Below are positions 7,681 to 13,608 of a stretch of 24,130 nt of DNA, piece by piece (positions within the stretch are counted from its first letter, which is position 1; each line of letters opens with the position of its first letter). Origin of the DNA: Treponema sp. Its GTDB lineage: Bacteria; Spirochaetota; Spirochaetia; Treponematales; Breznakiellaceae. The notes beneath the pieces are model-generated. The model was not told where the DNA came from. It was given only the letters and a program-made list of their open reading frames with translations, and made no database searches. A program made the translations under genes and the position numbers. The stretch lies in contig JAIRLQ010000129.1 in assembly GCA_031259345.1 (NCBI GenBank), positions 1 to 24,130 of the forward strand, in the 5' to 3' direction.

Positions 7681-9024
7681 TTATCCTTTATCTTTGGATA
7701 TTGACTCAAATCTCGTCAAATTTTTAAATAAAGTCAAAAGTATATACCCGACAGGCCCATTCCGGTTTTTGGAGATAGTAAGCTTAACCTGCTGTATCGG
7801 ATCCTGATCATCAAAATCTTTTTCTTCCCCTCTTTCGCGGGTAATAAACATAACCACATCGGCGTCCTGCTCTATAGAGCCCGAATCACGGATATCCGCA
7901 AGGTTTGGCTGTTTTTCTTTTTCCGCTTCCCGCCGGAGCTGGGAAAGGGCTATAACCGGTATACCCAGTTCCCTGGCCATTCCTTTAAGATTTCGCGAAA
8001 CTTCCGAGATAAGCTCATAACGCGCAAGTTTGGGATTATCTGAACTGATTAAACCAATATAATCGATAAAAATAATTTCTATTTTTTTTTCGGTTCTGAG
8101 CATCCGTGCCATGGCCTGTATGTCCAGCATGGTCATCCGGGGCATGTCTACAAAATAAAGTGGCGCGTCCTTTAGTTTTTCCGCAACCCGGAACATGGAC
8201 GCTTTTTCTTTTGCGTCAAATTTACCGGTTCTGAGTTTTCCCAAATCAACCTTGGCTTCTGAAGAAAATATCCTGAGCATAAGATCCCTGTCTGGCATTT
8301 CCAGTGAAAAAAACGCGGCGGGAATTTTTTTTCTCAATGCCGCGTGAACGGCCATATTCAGGGCCAGGGTTGTTTTTCCCAGGCTTGGACGCGCGCCGAT
8401 GATAATAAGCTCCCCCGGCTGAAAGCCCGAAGTTCTTCTATCCAGAGCGTCAAAGCCCGAAGGTACTCCGGTATAACTGCCCTTGTTGTCAAAAACTTTT
8501 GACATAAACGAAAAGGCGGCGCCTATGCTTTCCTTGGCTTCTTTATAGTTAAAAAGCCCTCGGGTGTCGCTTAAAGTAAACAACTGTTCCTGTATCTCTT
8601 CCAGGATCTGCTTAGCTCCGGTAGTCTCGTCAAAAGCCCTGGTCCCCGCTTTCCCTGCCGCCTGGATAAGGCCCCGCCTTAAGGAACAGTCCTGCACCCG
8701 CTCGGCGTAATAATCAACGTTTGCGCTGGAGGGAAGCAGATTGGTCAGGGACGCAACATAATCCATCCCCCGGGCTTCATTTACTTTACCGGCGCGTTCC
8801 AATTCGCCGCGCAGGGTAAGAAGATCCGCCTTGTAGCCGCTGTGGGTAAGCGAAAGTATTGCCTCGTAGATGAGTTTGTTGGCAGGATCATAAAAATCAT
8901 CGGCCCTAAGATTTTGCCGGGCGGTGAATATTGCTTTATCGTTGAGAAGCATTGCGGACAAAACGGCCTTTTCGGCGTCGTAATCGTGAGGAGGTACTCT
9001 TTCAAGGCCGCCCTGAGAAGCCAT
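7681..9024 (-). CDS. dnaB: replicative DNA helicase DnaB
   Basis: Hexameric 5'-3' helicase of the replication fork. The 447-residue protein has the N-terminal helical domain (about 12-115, PPHDYDAEKAVLSAMLLND), a linker, and the RecA-like helicase domain (about 180-445). Visible motifs: Walker A GARPSLGKTT at 210-219, SLEMPDRDL at 240-248, Walker B IIFIDYIGLIS at 317-327, SQLRREAE from 361, DIRDSGSIEQDADVV from 377, and the terminal KNRNGPVG. No intein interrupts the usual insertion sites. The ATG at 9024 lies 11 bases after rplI with no good ribosome site, suggesting coupling. Linkage of dnaB to rplI is common in bacteria. A nine-A tract (coding strand, 8082-8090) falls in the EKKIEI codons. 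Confidence 0.97.
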   Translation of the reverse strand: MASQGGLERVPPHDYDAEKAVLSAMLLNDKAIFTARQNLRADDFYDPANKLIYEAILSLTHSGYKADLLTLRGELERAGKVNEARGMDYVASLTNLLPSSANVDYYAERVQDCSLRRGLIQAAGKAGTRAFDETTGAKQILEEIQEQLFTLSDTRGLFNYKEAKESIGAAFSFMSKVFDNKGSYTGVPSGFDALDRRTSGFQPGELIIIGARPSLGKTTLALNMAVHAALRKKIPAAFFSLEMPDRDLMLRIFSSEAKVDLGKLRTGKFDAKEKASMFRVAEKLKDAPLYFVDMPRMTMLDIQAMARMLRTEKKIEIIFIDYIGLISSDNPKLARYELISEVSRNLKGMARELGIPVIALSQLRREAEKEKQPNLADIRDSGSIEQDADVVMFITRERGEEKDFDDQDPIQQVKLTISKNRNGPVGYILLTLFKNLTRFESISKDKG

Positions 9025-9035
9025 GTAAACGACTC

Positions 9036-9650
9036 TTATTCAGCAGTAGAAGTTTCGCCTGTTTCGGCGGGCGATTCCGCTTTCGGCGCTTCCGTTACAG
9101 ACGGCCCGGCAGCGGTTTTGGCCGCCTGCTCGTCGGAAGCTTCAACATCCCTGCGCCTGGACCGCCCTCTTCCCGGAGCCTGCGCTGTTGTTTCGGTTTT
9201 TATTTCCTGTCCTATTACAGCGATGTCTATTTCGGCTGCCGCACTTTCGTAAAGTTTGATAGACGCTTTATACTTTCCTACATTCTTAAAGTTAGTTCCC
9301 GCCATTTCAATCCGTTTCCGTTCAAACTGATACCCCTGCTTTGCAAGTTCATCAACAATGGTTTGGGTAGTAACAGCGCCGTAAAGCTTTCCGTTTGCTC
9401 CGGCGGGCATGGTGATTTCCAGTTTAAGGGCTTCGAGTTTTTCCTTTAATCCTGCGGCGTCCTTGCGCTTTTCTGCCTTTCGCGCTTCAATTTCTTCTCT
9501 TTTGGCTTCAAAGGCTTTTACGGTTCTGTCGTTGTAGGGAACCGCAATACCCCGGGGAAAAAGAAAATTCCTCGCATAGCCTTTGGCTACTTCTTTTACA
9601 TCCCCCTCTTCCCCAAGGGGAGAAAGATCCTTGTTTAAAATTACTTTCAT
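9036..9650 (-). CDS. rplI: 50S ribosomal protein L9 with long C-terminal tail
   Basis: L9 binds 23S rRNA near the base of the L1 stalk. The N-terminal domain holds the family signature from Gly13 (EEGDVKEVAKGYARNFLFP, ending RGIA), followed by the long connecting helix (about 41-75) and the C-terminal domain (about 76-148, with GKLYGAVTTQTIVDELAKQG). The usual protein ends near residue 150; here another 56 residues follow (149-204), rich in Ala, Thr, Glu and Pro, with a basic patch GRGRSRRR at 160-167 and an acidic end. The tail is in frame, with no sign of a frameshift. A good ribosome site (AAGGAG) precedes the ATG. The gene lies between the membrane protein gene and dnaB. Confidence 0.96.
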   Translation of the reverse strand: MKVILNKDLSPLGEEGDVKEVAKGYARNFLFPRGIAVPYNDRTVKAFEAKREEIEARKAEKRKDAAGLKEKLEALKLEITMPAGANGKLYGAVTTQTIVDELAKQGYQFERKRIEMAGTNFKNVGKYKASIKLYESAAAEIDIAVIGQEIKTETTAQAPGRGRSRRRDVEASDEQAAKTAAGPSVTEAPKAESPAETGETSTAE

Positions 9651-9673
9651 AATACCAGCTCCTTCTTAAAATT

Positions 9674-9722
9674 CATCCGCCATACGGAGGATGCGGGGCA
9701 GGCAAGAAACCGGATTGGTTTC
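9674..9722 (-). promoter_or_regulatory. two tandem hairpins upstream of rplI
   Basis: The 70-base gap between the DUF2232-like gene and rplI can form two hairpins: an 8-pair stem with one G-A mismatch and a four-base loop at 9674-9693 (arms CATCC and GGATG outermost), and a perfect 6-pair stem GAAACC/GGTTTC at 9706-9722 that overlaps the upstream stop codon. On the transcribed strand the first is followed by only a short T run (AATTTT), so it is at best a weak terminator or attenuator, or an mRNA processing/stability element ahead of rplI. Function is inferred from position only. Confidence 0.4.
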
Positions 9723-10797
9723 ACTCCTCCGGAGTGGAAGGAGGCCCGCTATCTGTTTTAGACGCCCGTAAAGGCGCCCAGTTCTCGGCAATTCCCAAAA
9801 GAATAACAAAACCCAAAAGAAACACGCTGATTATGGGATTGGACAGCAGAATAAAAAAACCCACTGTCAATACTATGCGCAAAACCGGCGGCAACGCGGG
9901 TCTCGTGGCATAAAATTGAAGTATCCCCAGCCCTTGGGCCAGATACAGGATAACGCAAAGAGTCAAAATATTCCAGAGGATAATTTCGCCTGTTTCAAAT
10001 TTTGCAATCCTTGCCAAAACCGTAAGGGGCAGCGTAAACGACAAGACCCATATATAGCTTGGGGGAACATGGAAAAGCCGCAGGAGCTTTCCGTTAAACT
10101 TTTTCCCCAAAAGCGTGGAAACGACTATGCCTGTCTGCCGGCTGCCAAAAAACATAAGCACAGCCAAAAGAAAGCCCCCGCCGCGAAGAACAATAAACCT
10201 GGCTGTACCGGCAAGCGCTTCCGGGGTGATTGACGACACAAGGGCGTTTTGTACTACATCGGGACTTTCTGAAATATAAAATGATTTTAAAACATTTATC
10301 CGGCTGTTTAAGACTTCCAGAAAAACAGGGTCGGCGAACGCCCTGTTAATGATAAAAATAAAAAGCGCCGTTGCCGCCAGAGAGCCCAGGATCATCCGGT
10401 ATAATCCCGGGATTTTGGGAAATTTGCCTCCTGACTGAAGGGGGCTGTTAATCCAGGTAAAAATTCCGGCTATGAGGACATAAAAAAGTATATCCGTAAG
10501 AGGCCCGCCAAAACCACTGTTTGCGCCAAAGGAAACAATCAGGGCAAATATGCTGTTGGCGGCGGCGGCCAGAATAAAACCGCACCAGGCGGTTTCCGCG
10601 TTATACCTAAAGGCGAGTAAGCTCAGGGGAACCAGAAAAAAAACAAAGAGAAAGCCGCTCCTGATAAAGAACACGCTGAGCCCCGCGGCTATCACAGCCG
10701 GCAGGAGCAGCCCCCTGTTTTTTCCTAAAGGGTTGAGCCCGGAAGAACCCCTCCGGCGTCCGGCGAGGCTTCCGGAGCGAAAGAAAGTGCCTAACAA
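9721..10797 (-). CDS. DUF2232-like (YybS-type) integral membrane protein
   Basis: A polytopic membrane protein of about 358 residues with roughly eight hydrophobic segments (for example GLLLPAVIAAGLSVFFI, FVFFLVPLSLLAF, FILLSNPIISVFLLGFVILL) and a short polar C-terminus. Sequence character and position between rpsR and rplI resemble the DUF2232/YybS proteins found beside rplI in Firmicutes; function is unknown. The start is uncertain: there is no in-frame ATG near the N-terminus. I chose the TTG at 10797, ten bases after the rpsR stop; another TTG at 10836 would overlap rpsR by 29 bases. Neither has a clear ribosome site. The N-terminal 30 residues are Arg/Gly-rich and cytoplasmic by the positive-inside rule. 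Family call is moderate, membrane nature is sure. Confidence 0.72.
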   Translation of the reverse strand: MLGTFFRSGSLAGRRRGSSGLNPLGKNRGLLLPAVIAAGLSVFFIRSGFLFVFFLVPLSLLAFRYNAETAWCGFILAAAANSIFALIVSFGANSGFGGPLTDILFYVLIAGIFTWINSPLQSGGKFPKIPGLYRMILGSLAATALFIFIINRAFADPVFLEVLNSRINVLKSFYISESPDVVQNALVSSITPEALAGTARFIVLRGGGFLLAVLMFFGSRQTGIVVSTLLGKKFNGKLLRLFHVPPSYIWVLSFTLPLTVLARIAKFETGEIILWNILTLCVILYLAQGLGILQFYATRPALPPVLRIVLTVGFFILLSNPIISVFLLGFVILLGIAENWAPLRASKTDSGPPSTPEE

Positions 10798-10807
10798 GCG
10801 AAAAGTC

Positions 10808-11119
10808 TTAGTCCGCGACAAAGGGCAGCAGAGCAATCATGCGCGCCCGTTTAATGGCCACGGCAAGGGCCCGCTGGTGTTTTGCGCAGGTTCCGGTAAT
10901 ACGGCGGGGAAGGATTTTTCCGCGTTCGGTTATAAAACGGCGGAGTATATCCGCATCCTTATAATCGATCCTCAGCTTTTGAACGCAAAATTTGCAAACC
11001 TTTTTTTTAAAGAAAATTTTGCCTTTGCCGCCCCGGGGGCCTTCGCCGTCCCTTCCGTCATCCATGCCCCTGTCCTGCCGGGAAAGGCGCTCATTCTGTT
11101 CATATCTCTCGTCTGACAT
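10808..11119 (-). CDS. rpsR: 30S ribosomal protein S18
   Basis: S18 forms a heterodimer with S6 on the 30S platform. The conserved core is clear: KKKVCKFCVQKLRIDYKD, LLRRF-like ILRRFITERGKILPRRITGTC, then AKHQRALAVAIKRARMIALLPF. The Cys-x-x-Cys pair plus the Cys of GTCAKH is the zinc-type version. At 103 residues it is longer than the usual 75-90 because of a charged, Gly/Arg/Asp-rich N-terminal extension of about 30 residues. The ATG at 11119 has an AGGAG ribosome site. It sits 90 bases after ssb, a gap holding a large hairpin, and just before the membrane protein gene. Confidence 0.97.
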   Translation of the reverse strand: MSDERYEQNERLSRQDRGMDDGRDGEGPRGGKGKIFFKKKVCKFCVQKLRIDYKDADILRRFITERGKILPRRITGTCAKHQRALAVAIKRARMIALLPFVAD

Positions 11120-11165
11120 TTGTATAACTCCTGTTTCTGCTATAAATCTTTACTTGCTTGAGCTT

Positions 11166-11204
11166 GGGGCCGTCCGGGAAGCCGGTTACCTCCCGGCCAG
11201 CCCC
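11166..11204 (-). promoter_or_regulatory. intercistronic hairpin between ssb and rpsR
   Basis: A large inverted repeat: outer arms GGGGC/GCCCC (5 pairs), a symmetric 3x3 internal loop, and inner arms CCGGGA/TCCCGG (6 pairs) around an 11-base loop. It starts just after the ssb stop and leaves about 45 bases before rpsR. No T run follows on the minus strand, so it is unlikely to be an intrinsic terminator. Possible roles are an mRNA processing or stability element, or a site that sets the ratio of S18 to S6/SSB; these are inferences. Confidence 0.5.
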
Positions 11205-11209
11205 CCGCA

Positions 11210-11683
11210 TTAAAACGGAATATCATCGGCAAAGCCGTCATCCGCCGGGGGTGTCCCCTCGCCTCCGCTTTTTCCGCGCTCCGGGGCGCTGTAGGAAGAA
11301 CGGCCGCCCGAATCTTCGCTGTCGTTGCCCGAACTCTGAACCCCGCCTCCGGGGGTTCCGCCCAGAAGCTGCACATTGCTTGCCACAACTTCTACTTTTG
11401 AGCGGTTCTGCCCGTCCTGCTGCCAGCGATCCTGTCTGAGCTCTCCGTCTATGCCGACCAGTTTACCCTTAACAAGAAACTTTTTTTCGGTCAGAGCTTC
11501 GCCCTGTCTGCCCCAAAGGACTATATCGAAAAAATTGGCTTCTTCTATCCATTGATCGCCCTGTTTCCTGGCGCGGTTAACAGCTATAGAGAATTTGCAT
11601 ACCGCCTGACCGTTCTGGGTATATTTTAGTTCCGGATCCCGGGTTAAGCGGCCAACCAGAACTACATGGTTTATATCGGCCAT
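11210..11683 (-). CDS. ssb: single-stranded DNA-binding protein
   Basis: SSB coats single-stranded DNA and recruits repair and replication partners. The OB fold is at residues 1-105 (start MADINHVVLVGRLTRDPELKY, then FSIAVNR, EANFFDIVLWG, KGKLVGIDGELR). A Gly/Ser-rich flexible linker follows, ending in the acidic protein-docking tip DDIPF. Length is 157, normal for the family. A ribosome site GAGGAG precedes the ATG, only two bases after the rpsF stop. The arrangement rpsF-ssb-rpsR is widely conserved, which supports co-regulation. Confidence 0.97.
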   Translation of the reverse strand: MADINHVVLVGRLTRDPELKYTQNGQAVCKFSIAVNRARKQGDQWIEEANFFDIVLWGRQGEALTEKKFLVKGKLVGIDGELRQDRWQQDGQNRSKVEVVASNVQLLGGTPGGGVQSSGNDSEDSGGRSSYSAPERGKSGGEGTPPADDGFADDIPF

Positions 11684-11685
11684 TG

Positions 11686-11967
11686 TTACTCCTCTATTTT
11701 GACAAAGAGGTAATTCAGCAGATTGACATTAAGTTTAAAAATTTTATCCAGGGCCGCAATTTTGTCCGGTTCTGCTTTAATGGTAAAAAGGACATATTTG
11801 CCCCTTTTCCGCTTTTTGATTTCATAGGCCAGATCTCGATCGCCCATCTCATCTGTTTTTTCAATTGTTACGCCTTGATTTCCAAGGCCGGCGAGCAACT
11901 GCTCCCGGCCCGCCTTGTGTTGATCTTCTTCCAGGGGAAAAATGACCATGAGTTCGTACTGCCGCAT
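11686..11967 (-). CDS. rpsF: 30S ribosomal protein S6
   Basis: S6 pairs with S18 on the 30S platform. The 93-residue protein shows the family pattern: start MRQYELMVIFP, the MGDRDLAYEIKKRKRGKYVL strand-helix block, and an acidic end, LNYLFVKIEE. It has a full consensus ribosome site (AAGGAGG), which lies partly within a small stem (11970-11984), and is first in the operon behind the promoter at 12074-12102. Autoregulation by S6:S18 binding to the rpsF leader is known in other bacteria; whether the hairpins here serve that purpose is inference. Confidence 0.97.
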   Translation of the reverse strand: MRQYELMVIFPLEEDQHKAGREQLLAGLGNQGVTIEKTDEMGDRDLAYEIKKRKRGKYVLFTIKAEPDKIAALDKIFKLNVNLLNYLFVKIEE

Positions 11968-12067
11968 GGGTCCTCCTTACGGACTTTCTGGCTTGGGCAT
12001 GAGCCCCAGCCGGATATACCGCCCATACGGGCGGCGCTTGGCCCGCCTTACAGACGGGCAAAGAGGT
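11968..12067 (-). promoter_or_regulatory. hairpin-rich rpsF leader, candidate S6:S18 site
   Basis: About 100 transcribed bases precede rpsF and contain four potential stems in a row: GCCCG/CGGGC at 12041-12059; CCGCCC/GGGCGG with a GTAT loop at 12019-12034; a 22-base stem (GGCT, one G-A mismatch, GGGC, TCAT loop) at 11990-12011; and GTCC/GGAC at 11970-11984, which encloses most of the ribosome site. The last could mask translation start. A leader of this kind fits ribosomal-protein autoregulation, but I could not match it confidently to the published S6:S18 consensus. Confidence 0.5.
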
Positions 12068-12078
12068 ATACCTATAAT
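12048..12078 (+). promoter_or_regulatory. possible promoter for the 12125 gene and rsmD
   Basis: A perfect TATAAT at 12073-12078 faces the plus-strand gene 46 bases downstream. The best -35 candidate is TTACAG at 12048-12053 with a long 19-base spacer, so it may be weak. It shares bases with the rpsF -10 box, meaning the two promoters should compete. A 12-base palindrome (ATACT-AG-AGTAT, 12109-12120) lies just before the start codon. Confidence 0.4.
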
Positions 12079-12102
12079 ATAAAATTTATGGCATAATTGC
12101 AA
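12074..12102 (-). promoter_or_regulatory. sigma70-type promoter of the rpsF operon
   Basis: Read on the minus strand: -35 TTGCAA (12097-12102), a 17-base spacer and -10 TATTAT (12074-12079), giving a predicted start near 12067. Both boxes are close to consensus with ideal spacing, and no gene lies between this and rpsF. It overlaps face to face a TATAAT for the plus-strand gene at 12125. Confidence 0.75.
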
Positions 12103-12124
12103 GAGCCGATACTAGAGTATAAGC

Positions 12125-12568
12125 ATGCGTAAACGTACCAATTTTGAAGACAATATTTTTATCCTTCTGGCAAGGATCCGCATGATTCGGGATCTGTTCG
12201 CGCTGGACACGGACCCTGAATTGTTCTTGGACAAAACAATGGAAGACATTGACTTTATTGACGATACCCTTTCGGGCCTTCTTGCCGGGCTTATCGAAAA
12301 CCAGCGCCTTATAGAGCGGGAAGAACTGCTGAATCATCTGTCGGAACTGGAATGGCAGTTTAGCCAGGCTCTGTCCGAATTCCTCAATGGTGAAGGTACT
12401 GTTTCCGCACAGGAATTTCCGGCCTTGCGGGACAAGATAAACATACTGAGAACCCGGTGCTTTGAGCGAAGGAAAACCGCTGAAAGTTCCGGGGCTTCCG
12501 CCGGCAGTACCCCCGAAGAACCTTTGGTCAGCTCCGACGAGCTAAACGAGCTTCTTAAAGGCCTATGA
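12125..12568 (+). CDS. hypothetical protein upstream of rsmD
   Basis: A 147-residue, acidic, largely helical protein that I do not recognise. Residues about 1-115 look like amphipathic helices (IFILLARIRMIRDLFALD, then EELLNHLSELEWQFSQALSEFL). A Ser/Ala/Glu-rich linker (about 117-134) follows, then a C-terminal peptide VSSDELNELLKGL. That peptide resembles the LSQDEIDALL motif near the N-terminus of flagellar switch protein FliM, so it could be a docking peptide; this is inference from a short match. The gene overlaps rsmD by four bases (ATGA), so the two are translationally coupled. No strong ribosome site is seen upstream of its ATG; a 12-base palindrome sits there instead. No signal peptide or membrane segment. 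Confidence 0.7.
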   Translation: MRKRTNFEDNIFILLARIRMIRDLFALDTDPELFLDKTMEDIDFIDDTLSGLLAGLIENQRLIEREELLNHLSELEWQFSQALSEFLNGEGTVSAQEFPALRDKINILRTRCFERRKTAESSGASAGSTPEEPLVSSDELNELLKGL

Positions 12569-13110
12569 GAATAACCGGCGGTTCTCTTTCGGGCAGACAG
12601 GTAAAAGTCCCGGAGGGGATTATACGCCCGGCTATGGACAGGATGCGGGAATCTGTATTTGCAATTCTTGGGGATTTGTCCGGCCTTTCTTTTCTTGATC
12701 TGTTTAGCGGTTCCGGTATTATTGCGCTTGAAGCGGCATCCCGGGGAGCGTCATATCTGGAAGCCGTAGAGATGGACAGGCAAAAGCGTAAAACGCTGCT
12801 GGAAAATGTCAGTATTTCTCCGGTACGGATAAACTGCCGTTTTATGTCCGCGGAACTTTATATAAAGCGCGCAAAAACTCCATTCAATCTGATATTCTGC
12901 GATCCCCCTTTTCCGTATGAATACAAATGGGATTTGGTAAAAAAAATCGCTTCTTCGCCCCTTATGACAGAGGGCTCCAGACTGCTTATCCATCGCCCAA
13001 AGCAAGATTTTCAAAAAGAAGAAATTTTATACCTTTTGAAAGAAGACCGCCGCGAATACGGAAGATCGGTGGTAGATTTTTTTGTATTTAAAAAAATTAG
13101 AGATAATTAG
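12565..13110 (+). CDS. rsmD: 16S rRNA (guanine966-N2)-methyltransferase
   Basis: SAM-dependent enzyme methylating G966 of 16S rRNA during 30S assembly. The 181-residue protein has the family opening MRITGGSLSGR, the RPAMDRMRESVFAIL block (21-35), the SAM-binding FLDLFSGSG (43-51), and the catalytic DPPFPY motif (113-118, of the N-methyltransferase DPPF/Y type). Length is typical. It overlaps the upstream hypothetical gene by four bases. A T-rich stretch follows its stop, but there is no hairpin, so no terminator is called; the next promoter begins 22 bases later. Confidence 0.95.
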   Translation: MRITGGSLSGRQVKVPEGIIRPAMDRMRESVFAILGDLSGLSFLDLFSGSGIIALEAASRGASYLEAVEMDRQKRKTLLENVSISPVRINCRFMSAELYIKRAKTPFNLIFCDPPFPYEYKWDLVKKIASSPLMTEGSRLLIHRPKQDFQKEEILYLLKEDRREYGRSVVDFFVFKKIRDN

Positions 13111-13132
13111 AAAATTTATATTGTTTTTTTCT

Positions 13133-13161
13133 TTGCTTTTATGTAATATTTGTTATATAAT
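13133..13161 (+). promoter_or_regulatory. sigma70-type promoter of the TPR/rlmN genes
   Basis: TTGCTT (13133-13138), a 17-base A/T-rich spacer, and a perfect TATAAT (13156-13161) lie in the 141-base gap after rsmD. Predicted start is near 13168, about 84 bases before the first gene. The downstream leader begins with a large inverted repeat whose left arm reaches back into the -10 box. Confidence 0.75.
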
Positions 13162-13208
13162 GCTTAATAACAGCTGAATTTGTCTCGTTAGAGACACGGT
13201 TATTGCAT
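13160..13208 (+). promoter_or_regulatory. 49-base interrupted inverted repeat at the promoter start
   Basis: Three nested arm pairs share one axis: ATGC (13160-13163)/GCAT (13205-13208), AATAAC (13166-13171)/GTTATT (13199-13204), and TGTCTC (13181-13186)/GAGACA (13191-13196) around a GTTA loop. The two inner pairs lie in the predicted transcript's first bases; the outer pair includes part of the -10 region. It could be a regulator-binding site, a 5'-end RNA stabiliser, or both. The remaining leader (13209-13251) shows nothing else. Confidence 0.55.
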
Positions 13209-13251
13209 ATCACATTCTAAAGTTAGGCAGGATTATTTATTAAACGGACTC

Positions 13252-13608
13252 ATGGTGGATATTAAAAAAGTTTTTGAAAAACAGGAATCTGAAAATATCT
13301 TTATAAAAACCACCTCCAAGGTTGCCATTGACAGCGTCCAAAAAGCGGCGCTCAATCGTAAAGGCAATAGCCTGTATAACGCAGGCGATATTGAAGGAGC
13401 CAGAAGGATCTATCTGACCACGGGATATTCCGACGGGCTTGTCCGCGTGGGTGATTTTTATAAATCAAAAGGCCGCATGCTGGATGCCTTGAAGATGTAT
13501 TGGATAGCTCCGGATAAAAAAAAAGCTGAACCCATTATAATGCAGCTTTCAGTAATTATTCAAAATATACTTGAAGAAGGAAATCCAAAAAATGAACGAC
13601 AGTATTAA
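13252..13608 (+). CDS. small helical protein upstream of the TPR gene
   Basis: A 118-residue basic protein without a signal peptide or membrane segment. The centre reads like one or two degenerate TPR helical pairs (ALNRKGNSLYNAGDIEGARRIYL, with VGDFYKSKGRMLDALKMYWIA as the second), so it is probably a short helical-repeat protein. No named function is recognised. It overlaps the following TPR gene by 17 bases, indicating coupling and probably a shared role. The chosen ATG (13252) has no clear ribosome site; a GTG lies one codon later. The coding strand has a nine-A tract at 13516-13524 within the PDKKKAE codons, a possible slippage point. Confidence 0.7.
   Translation: MVDIKKVFEKQESENIFIKTTSKVAIDSVQKAALNRKGNSLYNAGDIEGARRIYLTTGYSDGLVRVGDFYKSKGRMLDALKMYWIAPDKKKAEPIIMQLSVIIQNILEEGNPKNERQY

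Noticed and set aside
7659..7709. Extended N-terminus of the ComFB-like protein reaching into dnaB
   Set aside because: The internal Met at 7658 has a strong GGAGGAG site; the extension only re-reads dnaB codons in another frame.
10550..11116. Open frame of 188 codons on the plus strand opposite the membrane gene and rpsR
   Set aside because: Both minus-strand genes are clear and the antisense product shows no family features.
13111..13131. T-rich run after rsmD as a terminator
   Set aside because: There is no GC-rich stem before the T run; the sequence is better explained as the A/T-rich upstream part of the next promoter.
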